The notes: a model not told the origin generated them from the letters alone. A DNA stretch of 38,262 nt from Acidimicrobiia bacterium (GCA_023265025.1 JAHFUP010000050.1:1-38262); one strand, 5' to 3'. Positions 8,563-13,526 are shown, counted from the stretch's first letter. Numbers and translations: made by a program.

Positions 8563-9953
8563 GCCTGGTTGTCTCCTTGGTTGGTTGTCGCGATGCCGAC
8601 CAGGAGCGCCCCGGTCAGCCAGATGGCTGGCAGGTGCCAGCCAAAATCGAGAAGCCCGTGGACGCCGAGGGCAACCAGCCCGGCGGCGACGCCCGCACGT
8701 AGCGGCGGCGACACCGCCGGCGGGCAAGCCCGGCGGACGTCGCGCCCGATCGCGGCCAACAACGTGAGCAGCAGCACCAAGCCGACCACGCCGAGCTCGG
8801 CCAGCGTCTGCAGGTACTCGTTGTGGGCGAAGCGGGCGACCAGCACCGCGCCGTCGGACCGGTCCCAGGACAGCTCGGCGTTCCCCGGCCCGACGCCGGT
8901 CAGGGGCCGGCCCGCCGCCGATCGCAATGCGGCCCGGGCCTCACCGGCCCGATCCGTCGACGCCACGCTGAACCTCGGACCGGAGATCCGCCGAGTGGCG
9001 TCGACCATCGGTCCCGACGCCAACACGACGAGCATCAGCACGCCGGCACCGCCTGATGCGAGGAGCGGGCGGAGCGCAAGCCGGGCCGTCGCGCCGGCGA
9101 CCAGCAGCCCCGCAACCAGCGCCGCGGCGGCGAGCGCAGGCCGCGCTGGGGCATCGGAGGGGATCGACGGCCACAGGCCGCCGAGGGCCACGAGCGCCCC
9201 GAGGGCCGGCGCCGCCGCGCCGCGCAGCGCCACCCGCGGGCCGAGGGCCCACGCCAGCACGACGGCTCCGGCGAGGAAGGCAACGAGCCCGCCCCGGCTT
9301 AGCGTGGCGCCGAGGCCCGTGAGAAGGAGGCAGCCGGCGGCGGCCGCGGGCACTGACGCCGACGAGCCGAAGCGAGCCAGGCACAGCAGCACGATGGCGG
9401 CGAGCAGACCACCGGTCGCGTTGGCGTAGGTGAGGGTGCTTGCCGCCCGCCACAGGCCTTGGTCCACCAGGGCCCAGGGCGTGCCGTGCCACGCCACCCC
9501 GGCCCAGCCGGTGAGCGCGACGGTCAGGCCGAGGACGACGACCGCGACCGTGACCTGGTCACGCTGCCGCGCGTCCAGGCGGTGGCACCTCCCGATGACG
9601 ACGATGACACCGGCAAGGACGAGGACGGTCGACAGCGCACCCGCGCCGTCGCCGGCCAGGACGGCGCTGACGACCGACCACGTCGCCAGTGCCGCGCACG
9701 CACGCGCCGTCGACCGCCGAGTCGGGGCGCGGAACGATCGCGCCCCGCCGGTAGCGGCGGCCGCCACGAGGAGGACGGTCACGACCCGCTGGCCGGCGCC
9801 GTAGTAGCCGCCCTGGGCCAGGACCGCGGCGGTGAGCCCCGCAAGCACGAGCAGCACGGGCACCGGTAGTCCGGCGGGAGGCGACGGTAGGGGCGGGTCG
9901 ACTACCGCCAATTGTGCTCGACCGGCACTGGCCGCCAGACAACCTTCCGTCAC
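8559..9953 (-). CDS. O-antigen ligase/polymerase-like membrane protein
   Basis: A 464-residue protein with about eleven to twelve membrane segments. A large loop before the last segments carries RPLTGVGPGNAE and AHNEYLQTLAELGVVGLV, the pattern of the Wzy_C/O-antigen-ligase family; TYANATGGLLAA and ATLSRGG earlier also fit. Such proteins polymerise or ligate lipid-linked glycans on the outer membrane face. GTG at 9953 is the first start; an internal start near the first membrane segment is possible. The following small secreted protein is coupled by a 4-base overlap. The nearby nucleotidyltransferase might supply precursors, but it is on the opposite strand. Confidence 0.75.
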   Translation of the reverse strand: MTEGCLAASAGRAQLAVVDPPLPSPPAGLPVPVLLVLAGLTAAVLAQGGYYGAGQRVVTVLLVAAAATGGARSFRAPTRRSTARACAALATWSVVSAVLAGDGAGALSTVLVLAGVIVVIGRCHRLDARQRDQVTVAVVVLGLTVALTGWAGVAWHGTPWALVDQGLWRAASTLTYANATGGLLAAIVLLCLARFGSSASVPAAAAGCLLLTGLGATLSRGGLVAFLAGAVVLAWALGPRVALRGAAAPALGALVALGGLWPSIPSDAPARPALAAAALVAGLLVAGATARLALRPLLASGGAGVLMLVVLASGPMVDATRRISGPRFSVASTDRAGEARAALRSAAGRPLTGVGPGNAELSWDRSDGAVLVARFAHNEYLQTLAELGVVGLVLLLTLLAAIGRDVRRACPPAVSPPLRAGVAAGLVALGVHGLLDFGWHLPAIWLTGALLVGIATTNQGDNQA

Positions 9954-10086
9954 TGCTCCCCCCGCCGCTCCGCCGATTCGACGGCCAAGCTACAGGTGCT
10001 CGACGGGCGGGGCAAGGGTGCTGGCTCACCAGCCGAACGGTGGTGCTGGCACTACCTAGATCCGACGGACTCCGTCCGATAATCCG

Positions 10087-10114
10087 TTGACATCACCCGT
10101 CACATGGGTACTAT
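10087..10114 (+). promoter_or_regulatory. Sigma-70-type promoter of the tRNA array
   Basis: TTGACA at 10087-10092 and TACTAT at 10109-10114 are separated by 16 bases. This is a near-consensus housekeeping promoter, which is rare by chance in such GC-rich DNA. Transcription would start near 10121 and run into the array. Confidence 0.65.
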
Positions 10115-10343
10115 CGATGTCCATGGCACGCATGCAGCTCGTCGAAACGAAGCTCCGGGGCACAGCCCCGTCGAGCGTCGGCGCGTACCCGTGCCTGCCG
10201 TTCTTGTCTCTCGATGAGAGGCAAGCGGCGAGTCGGGAAGCCGGGAATACCGGTCGCCTCGACGTTCGTCGGTAGCCGACGCTCCACGCGTCTGCGCCGC
10301 ACCCGTCTCACCCGCGCACTCCGTCATGCGCGTTGCATCCTTT
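10115..10343 (+). other. Untranslated leader of the array, no gene recognised
   Basis: About 230 bases between the promoter and the first tRNA. It contains a GGGGC-ACA-GCCCC hairpin (10157-10169) and CTCTC/GAGAG pairing near 10210, but no T-loop consensus and no convincing ORF. Upstream, 9954-10086 also shows no gene. Confidence 0.4.
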
Positions 10344-10413
10344 GGGCTCGAGCCAGTGGTGGCGCCGCGGTTTCCAACACCGATGGCCGGGGGTTCGACA
10401 CCTTCCGGGCCTG
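10344..10413 (+). tRNA. tRNA-Trp(CCA)
   Basis: Acceptor GGGCTCG/CGGGCCT (two G-U pairs), anticodon loop TTCCAAC with CCA at 10374-10376, T-loop TTCGACA. The discriminator is G, as expected for bacterial tRNA-Trp. The D-arm is short (GCC/GGC) and the outer anticodon pair is lost, so it is slightly irregular. Confidence 0.65.
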
Positions 10414-10477
10414 CTCATACGCGCCGGGCGTCCAGTCCGGACATCAGCATATTGACAACTGCAGAGCATCGTCGTCG

Positions 10478-10499
10478 GGGCCATTTCGCTATGGCCCCG
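10478..10499. other. Perfect hairpin in the tRNA spacer
   Basis: GGGGCCAT and ATGGCCCC are complementary over 8 bp around a TTCGCT loop, between tRNA-Trp and tRNA-Tyr. It may be a processing signal, an attenuator or the relic of another array element. Confidence 0.5.
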
Positions 10500-10502
10500 C
10501 AT

Positions 10503-10583
10503 GGGTCGGTCGCGCCATGGGGCGCAGCTGGCGGTAATCCAGCCGTCTTTCCGACATGGGGGGTTCGAGTCCTCTCCGACCCA
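10503..10583 (+). tRNA. tRNA-Tyr(GTA), class II, G33
   Basis: Acceptor GGGTCGG/CCGACCC, perfect anticodon stem GCTGG/CCAGC, anticodon GTA at 10534-10536, a 15-nt variable arm as in bacterial tRNA-Tyr, T-loop TTCGAGT and discriminator A. Position 33 is G instead of the near-universal U. Confidence 0.75.
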
Positions 10584-10594
10584 CGATCACCAAT

Positions 10595-10709
10595 GCGCGT
10601 CACGCCTGACAGGTAGGGCACCGGGCCCTTACCCCGGACCCAGACTGGGTTCGAGGCCCCGAGCCTCGGAACACGCGTCGCTCTTCCGGGGCGAGCAGGG
10701 CGCGCACCA
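10595..10709 (+). tRNA. tRNA-Lys(CTT) interrupted in the T-stem, CCA encoded
   Basis: Acceptor GCGCGTC (10595-10601) pairs with GGCGCGC (10699-10705); A73 and CCA follow. D-arm GCCT/GGGC, anticodon stem CCGGG/CCCGG, loop CCCTTAC with CTT (C33). The T-arm runs CTGGG-TTCGAGG-CC, then about 37 extra bases (10659-10695), then CAG. Removing them restores CTGGG/CCCAG exactly. The variable loop is 7 nt, longer than usual. Either it needs removal of the insertion at RNA level or it is dead. Confidence 0.65.
10659..10695 (+). other. Insertion within tRNA-Lys
   Basis: About 37 bases between the two parts of the T-stem 3' strand; the boundary is ambiguous by one C. GCCCCG (10656-10661) and CGGGGC (10687-10692) are complementary, so the insertion folds on itself. 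Its interior does not match the 45-nt elements further on. Confidence 0.55.
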
Positions 10710-10710
10710 T

Positions 10711-10787
10711 GCCGCCGTAGCTCAGTTGGTCAGAGTGACTGCCTGTCGAGCAGAGAGTCACGGGTTCAAATCCTGTCGGTGGCGCCA
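10711..10787 (+). tRNA. tRNA-Asp(GTC), CCA encoded
   Basis: Acceptor GCCGCCG/CGGTGGC, D-arm GCTC/GAGT, loop CTGTCGA with GTC at 10745-10747, T-arm ACGGG-TTCAAAT-CCTGT, discriminator G followed by CCA. One mismatch at the base of the anticodon stem. Confidence 0.88.
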
Positions 10788-10788
10788 C

Positions 10789-10864
10789 GTCGACGTAGTC
10801 CAATGGACAGGGCACCGGTCTACGAAGCCGGAGGGTGCAGGTTCGACCCCTGCCGTCGACGCCA
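10789..10864 (+). tRNA. tRNA-Arg(ACG), CCA encoded
   Basis: Perfect acceptor GTCGACG/CGTCGAC, D-arm GTCC/GGGC, anticodon arm CCGGT-CTACGAA-GCCGG with ACG at 10822-10824, T-arm GCAGG-TTCGACC-CCTGC, G73 and CCA. Spacing to tRNA-Asp is one base. Confidence 0.93.
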
Positions 10865-10865
10865 C

Positions 10866-10938
10866 CTCGCCGTAGCTCAGGGGAGAGAGCACCGCCGTCC
10901 GAAGGCGGGCGTCGCACGTTCGAATCGTGCCGGCGAGG
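10866..10938 (+). tRNA. tRNA-Arg(CCG)
   Basis: Acceptor CTCGCCG/CGGCGAG, D-arm GCTC/GAGC, anticodon arm CCGCC-GTCCGAA-GGCGG with CCG at 10899-10901, T-arm GCACG-TTCGAAT-CGTGC. The first pair is C-G rather than G-C. Confidence 0.9.
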
Positions 10939-10943
10939 CCCCA

Positions 10944-11027
10944 GGAAGCGACCCGGCTGGATGAGGAGCCTGTCCCGAAAACAGGTACGGGCCTGCGGCC
11001 CTTGGGCGTTCGAGTCGCCCGCTTCCG
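10944..11027 (+). tRNA. tRNA-Ser(CGA), class II, C33
   Basis: GGAAGC pairs with GCTTCC, anticodon stem CCTGT/ACAGG is perfect, CGA is at 10976-10978, and a long variable arm (GGGCC-TGC-GGCCC) precedes T-arm GGGCG-TTCGAGT-CGCCC; discriminator G fits Ser. Acceptor plus T-stem total 11 bp instead of 12, and position 33 is C. Confidence 0.8.
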
Positions 11028-11061
11028 CTCTGCCGCGATCCCGTCGCGGTACCCAATCGAT

Positions 11062-11133
11062 TGCCAGGTGGTCCAGTGGCACGGACAGCCGGCTGTTACC
11101 CGGAGGACGAAGGTTCGACCCCTTCCCTGGCAG
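11062..11133 (+). tRNA. tRNA-Asn(GTT)
   Basis: Perfect acceptor TGCCAGG/CCTGGCA, D-arm GTCC/GGAC, loop CTGTTAC with GTT at 11095-11097, T-arm GAAGG-TTCGACC-CCTTC, discriminator G. Confidence 0.9.
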
Positions 11134-11138
11134 CACAT

Positions 11139-11210
11139 GTGGTCGTCGTTCAACGGCAAGGATCCCGGTACGCCACGCCGGCGATGGGAGTTCGATTCTC
11201 CCCGACCACA
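11139..11210 (+). tRNA. tRNA-Gly(GCC), C33
   Basis: Perfect acceptor GTGGTCG/CGACCAC, D-arm GTTC/GGAT, anticodon arm CCGGT-ACGCCAC-GCCGG with GCC at 11172-11174, T-arm GGGAG-TTCGATT-CTCCC. Position 33 is C and the discriminator A, whereas bacterial tRNA-Gly usually has U at both. Confidence 0.85.
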
Positions 11211-11245
11211 CTGTCTCCCCAACCACACCGTCTCCCCGACCACAC
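11197..11245 (+). repeat. Three tandem copies of the tRNA-Gly 3' end
   Basis: TCTCCCC(G/A)ACCACAC occurs at 11197-11211, 11214-11228 and 11231-11245, a period of exactly 17. The first copy is the 3' end of tRNA-Gly itself. The arrangement resembles attachment-site duplications left by tRNA-targeting integrases, or replication slippage. It lies just before rtcB. Confidence 0.8.
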
Positions 11246-11279
11246 CGTGAGAGAACTACACCGAGAGGAGGTGTCCACC

Positions 11280-12440
11280 ATGCCCACGACCATCAACCCC
11301 AAGCTCGTCTCCTGGGCGAGCGACATCGAGCCTGACACCATCCGTCAGGCCGAGAAGACCGCCCGCCTGCCCATCGTCGAGGGCCACGTGGCCCTCATGC
11401 CCGACGCCCACGTGGGCATCGGTGCCACGGTGGGCTCGGTGATCCCGACGCTGGGCGCCGTGATCCCGTCGGCCGTAGGCGTCGACATCGGCTGCGGCAT
11501 GATCGCCGCCGAGCTCGACGTCACCGAGGACCAGCTGCCCGACAACATCGAGCCGCTCCTCGGCCGCATCGAGCGGGCCGTGCCCGCCATCGTGGGCAAG
11601 GGCCACGACAAGGCCGGCAACGCCGCCGGCCGCTGGCTGTCGAACCACCGTCCGGCCACCGCTCTGTCGAGCGCCCAGGCCGACAAGGCGGCCAAGCAGT
11701 TCGGCACGCTCGGCTCGGGCAACCACTTCTTCGAGCTGTGCGTCGACGAGCGGGGCCGGGTGTGGGTCGTCCTGCACTCGGGCAGCCGGGGCATCGGCAA
11801 CCAGCTGGCCCAGATGCACATCGCCAAGGCCCGGCGCCTGGCCAAGGTGGCCGCCCTCAGCCTCGAAGACCCCGACCTGGCCTGGTTCGTCCAGGGCACC
11901 TCGGAGTTCGAGGCCTACGTCACCGACATGCTGTGGGCCCAGGACTACGCCAAGGCCAACCGCAACTCGATGATGGACCGGGCTCTGGCCGAGGTGCTGC
12001 GCTTCATCGGCACCGGCAAGCAGACCCGCCGGATCGACTGCCATCACAACTTCACGCAGCAGGAGGTCCACCAGGGCCGCGAGCTGTGGGTCACCCGCAA
12101 GGGCGCCATCCGGGCCGACGTCGGCGACTTCGGCGTCATCCCGGGCTCGATGGGCACCCGCAGCTACATCGTCGAGGGCAAGGGCAACGAGGCGAGCTGG
12201 ACGTCGTGTAGCCACGGCGCCGGCCGGCGCCACAGCCGGACCAAGGCCCGCAAGCTGTTCACCAACGCCGACCTGGCCACGGCCATGGCCGGCAAGGTGT
12301 GGCTGGCGGACCGGGCCGGCGCCCTGCTGGATGAGATCCCGGCCGCCTACAAGGACATCGACCAGGTCATGGCCGACCAGGCCGACCTGGTCACCGTCCT
12401 GCACACCCTGCATCAGGTCCTGAACTACAAGGGGACCTGA
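11280..12440 (+). CDS. rtcB: RtcB RNA ligase
   Basis: A 386-residue tRNA-splicing-type RNA ligase. RtcB joins 2',3'-cyclic phosphate (or 3'-phosphate) ends to 5'-OH ends with GTP and Mn2+. Visible family features: metal-binding cysteine in VGVDIGCG (Cys72), GSGNHFFE (about 147-154), HSGSRG (about 167), the HHNF histidine (about 257), and SCSHGAGR (about 310-317) with the histidine that takes the GMP (His313). It matches the short bacterial type of about 390-480 residues. AGGAGG at 11266-11271 sets ATG 11280. It sits inside the tRNA array on the same strand, with tRNA-Gly 70 bases before and tRNA-Thr 57 bases after. No archease partner is in the window. The context points to repair or splicing of array tRNAs. 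Confidence 0.95.
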   Translation: MPTTINPKLVSWASDIEPDTIRQAEKTARLPIVEGHVALMPDAHVGIGATVGSVIPTLGAVIPSAVGVDIGCGMIAAELDVTEDQLPDNIEPLLGRIERAVPAIVGKGHDKAGNAAGRWLSNHRPATALSSAQADKAAKQFGTLGSGNHFFELCVDERGRVWVVLHSGSRGIGNQLAQMHIAKARRLAKVAALSLEDPDLAWFVQGTSEFEAYVTDMLWAQDYAKANRNSMMDRALAEVLRFIGTGKQTRRIDCHHNFTQQEVHQGRELWVTRKGAIRADVGDFGVIPGSMGTRSYIVEGKGNEASWTSCSHGAGRRHSRTKARKLFTNADLATAMAGKVWLADRAGALLDEIPAAYKDIDQVMADQADLVTVLHTLHQVLNYKGT

Positions 12441-12458
12441 GGCAGCCTGCAGTACCCG

Positions 12459-12490
12459 GTCCCGCCCGACGTGCCCACCTCGGGCGGGAC
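12459..12490 (+). terminator. Hairpin after rtcB
   Basis: GTCCCGCCCGA and TCGGGCGGGAC form a perfect 11-bp stem with a 10-nt loop, directly before tRNA-Thr. It could terminate rtcB transcripts or mark a processing point between mRNA and tRNA. Confidence 0.65.
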
Positions 12491-12496
12491 CTCCCT

Positions 12497-12571
12497 GCCG
12501 GCGAGGTCCCTGAAGGTAAGGGCGCTCGTTTCGTAATCGAGACACAGCGGGTTCGATCCCCGCCGCCGGCT
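12497..12571 (+). tRNA. tRNA-Thr(CGT)
   Basis: Perfect acceptor GCCGGCG/CGCCGGC, D-arm GTCC/GGGC, loop TTCGTAA with CGT at 12532-12534, T-arm GCGGG-TTCGATC-CCCGC. The innermost anticodon-stem pair is T-T. Confidence 0.88.
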
Positions 12572-12578
12572 CTTCCAC

Positions 12579-12667
12579 CTCGCCCGATGCGCAGACCGGG
12601 GGCTACTTCATCTGTCAAATGAATGCCCGAAAGGGCGCACCCTCCGGTCGTCCGGTTCCCGGGCGAG
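12579..12667 (+). ncRNA. Structured tRNA-like element of unknown type
   Basis: CTCGCCCG (12579-12586) pairs with CGGGCGAG (12660-12667) over 8 bp. Inside is a perfect arm TTCAT-CTGTCAA-ATGAA like an anticodon arm (GTC), then GCCC-GAAA-GGGC like a class II variable arm. No GTTCGA T-loop exists; CCGG-TCGT-CCGG takes its place. It is not a normal tRNA. Candidates are a degenerate or interrupted tRNA, an allo-tRNA, or a Ro-associated Y RNA. Confidence 0.4.
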
Positions 12668-12671
12668 ACAT

Positions 12672-12743
12672 GGTCCTGAAGCTCTGACGGTGGAGCGGCC
12701 GGTTGAAGCCCGGCAGGAGCAGGTTCGAACACTGCCGGGACCA
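12672..12743 (+). tRNA. tRNA-Phe(GAA)
   Basis: Acceptor GGTCCTG/CGGGACC, D-arm GCTC/GAGC, anticodon arm GCCGG-TTGAAGC-CCGGC with GAA at 12705-12707, T-loop TTCGAAC, discriminator A. One mismatch at the top of the T-stem. Confidence 0.88.
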
Positions 12744-12749
12744 CCACCA

Positions 12750-12822
12750 CGACGAGTAGGTCAGTGGCCAGACCGCCTCTCTTACAAGGAGGATGCCGGA
12801 GGTTCGACTCCTCCCTCGTCGA
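12750..12822 (+). tRNA. tRNA-Val(TAC)
   Basis: Perfect acceptor CGACGAG/CTCGTCG, D-arm GGTC/GACC, anticodon arm CCTCT-CTTACAA-GGAGG with TAC at 12783-12785, T-arm GGAGG-TTCGACT-CCTCC, discriminator A. Confidence 0.92.
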
Positions 12823-12824
12823 CT

Positions 12825-12946
12825 GTGGCCGAAGTAGAAGTGGACGACACGCCGGGACGTGGCCCCGGAGGAAGCCGGCGGCTGGTCTCACCTCCGCTTC
12901 GCTCCGATTCGCTCGCCGCTCCGTTCGAGTCCGGCCGGTCACCCCA
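12825..12946 (+). tRNA. tRNA-His(GTG) interrupted in the T-arm, CCA encoded
   Basis: Acceptor GTGGCCG (12825-12831) pairs with CGGTCAC (12936-12942); C73, the histidine identity base, and CCA follow. Anticodon arm CCGGG-ACGTGGC-CCCGG gives GTG at 12859-12861 (C33). After variable loop AGGAA the T-stem begins GCCG and is broken by a 45-nt element (12878-12922); G-TTCGAGT-CCGGC follows. Removing exactly 45 bases restores a perfect 5-bp T-stem. The D-stem is weak. Confidence 0.75.
12878..12922 (+). repeat. 45-nt element A, inside tRNA-His
   Basis: Arms GCGGC and GCCGC flank a 32-nt core that begins TGGTCTCACCTCC and ends GATTCGCTC; TCC follows, and then the GTTC of the tRNA T-loop. The core differs from element C by one base and from element B by two. 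Confidence 0.85.
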
Positions 12947-12950
12947 TCGA

Positions 12951-13020
12951 TGCGGGGATCTGGGGATCAGCGGGGCCCCATACGCCCTGCGCGCGGGTTC
13001 GATCCCCGCCCCCGCCACCA
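12951..13020 (+). tRNA. tRNA-Met(CAT), initiator-like, C33, CCA encoded
   Basis: TGCGGGG faces CCCCGCC, leaving a T-C mismatch at 1-72, an unpaired end like that of initiator tRNA. Anticodon arm GGGGC-CCCATAC-GCCCT with CAT at 12979-12981, T-arm GCGGG-TTCGATC-CCCGC, A73, CCA. The D-arm is shortened (CTG-GGGAT-CAG), so the body has only 67 nt. tRNA-Ile2 or elongator Met are alternatives. Confidence 0.7.
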
Positions 13021-13021
13021 C

Positions 13022-13094
13022 GGGCCGGTAGCGCAATTGGAAGCGTGACTCCCTTGCAAGGAGGAGGGTGCGGGTTCGACTCCCGCTCGGTCCA
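13022..13094 (+). tRNA. tRNA-Ala(TGC)
   Basis: Acceptor GGGCCGG/TCGGTCC (two G-U pairs), D-arm GCGC/GCGT, anticodon arm ACTCC-CTTGCAA-GGAGG with TGC at 13055-13057, T-arm GCGGG-TTCGACT-CCCGC, discriminator A. Confidence 0.9.
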
Positions 13095-13103
13095 CACACA
13101 CAG

Positions 13104-13177
13104 GCTGACGTAGCCCAATCGGGAGAGGCACGGCGCTCAGACCGCCGCCAGTGTCGGTTCGACTCCGACCGTCAGTA
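13104..13177 (+). tRNA. tRNA with Leu anticodon CAG but a short variable loop
   Basis: Acceptor GCTGACG/CGTCAGT, perfect anticodon stem CGGCG/CGCCG, loop CTCAGAC with CAG at 13138-13140, T-arm GTCGG-TTCGACT-CCGAC, discriminator A. The variable loop is only CCAGT. Bacterial tRNA-Leu normally has a long class II arm, so the charging amino acid is uncertain. Confidence 0.8.
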
Positions 13178-13194
13178 CAGAATCTGAGTTCCGC

Positions 13195-13266
13195 CTGGAT
13201 GTGGCGCAATGGGAGCGCGCCGGCTTTGGGAGCCGGGGGTTGGGAGTTCGAGTCTCCCCGTCCAGA
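13195..13266 (+). tRNA. tRNA-Pro(TGG)
   Basis: Acceptor CTGGATG/CGTCCAG with the C1-G72 pair typical of Pro, D-arm GCGC/GCGC, anticodon arm CCGGC-TTTGGGA-GCCGG with TGG at 13227-13229, T-arm GGGAG-TTCGAGT-CTCCC, discriminator A. Confidence 0.92.
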
Positions 13267-13279
13267 CCGATGCGAGGTA

Positions 13280-13324
13280 GTCCCTGGTCTCATCTCCGCT
13301 TCGCGCCGATTCGCTCGGGACTCC
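13280..13324 (+). repeat. 45-nt element B, inside tRNA-Gln before the D-stem
   Basis: Arms GTCCC and GGGAC flank the 32-nt core (two changes from element A), followed by TCC and then GTGC. The arms differ from those of A and C at several positions yet remain fully complementary. Confidence 0.85.
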
Positions 13325-13366
13325 GTGCAACCGGCACCACGCCTGGCTCTGAACCAGGAGATCCGG

Positions 13367-13411
13367 CCGGCTGGTCTCACCTCCGCTTCGCTTCGATTCG
13401 CTCGCCGGTCC
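13367..13411 (+). repeat. 45-nt element C, inside tRNA-Gln T-stem
   Basis: Arms CCGGC and GCCGG flank the core (one change from element A), followed by TCC and then GTGC. It occupies the same tRNA position, between nucleotides 52 and 53, as element A does in tRNA-His. Confidence 0.85.
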
Positions 13412-13469
13412 GTGCGAATCCTGGCCTCGCAGCCCCACGACGATGTTCTGCAGCGAGACGGCCTGCTGC

Positions 13470-13526
13470 GCAGGCGGGGGCTCCTTCTTGATCCGTAGGT
13501 TCCGGGTTCAAGTCCCGGCGCCGGCA
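13470..13526 (+). tRNA. tRNA-Ile(GAT)-like gene without a D-arm
   Basis: T-arm CCGGG-TTCAAGT-CCCGG, acceptor 3' strand CGCCGGC and A73 are canonical. GCAGGCG at 13470 pairs at 6 of 7 positions, and CCTTC-TTGATCC-GTAGG is a plausible anticodon arm with GAT. No room is left for a D-arm and the variable loop has only 2 nt. Probably a degenerate or deleted gene. Confidence 0.35.

Larger units (their letters stand above)
13271..13432 (+). tRNA. tRNA-Gln(CTG) interrupted twice (D-arm and T-arm)
   Basis: Acceptor TGCGAGG (13271-13277) pairs perfectly with CCTCGCA (13425-13431), G73 follows, and the anticodon arm CCTGG-CTCTGAA-CCAGG gives CTG at 13349-13351. A 45-nt element separates T8-A9 from D-stem GTGC (13280-13324), and a second splits the T-stem (13367-13411). 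Removing both leaves a 72-nt cloverleaf: D-arm GTGC-AACCGGCA-CCAC (one mismatch), variable loop AGAT, T-arm CCGGG-TGCGAAT-CCTGG. T-loop base 55 is G instead of T. Confidence 0.75.

Noticed and set aside
10445-10470. Second promoter with TTGACA before tRNA-Tyr
   Set aside because: No -10 element at suitable distance.
12579-12667. Selenocysteine tRNA
   Set aside because: TCA occurs but not in register within the perfect 5-bp arm, and there is no T-loop; no selA/selB-like gene is in the window.
12878-13411. Three spaced repeats as a possible CRISPR array
   Set aside because: Spacing is irregular, intervals are tRNA sequence, the repeat arms vary and no cas genes are present.
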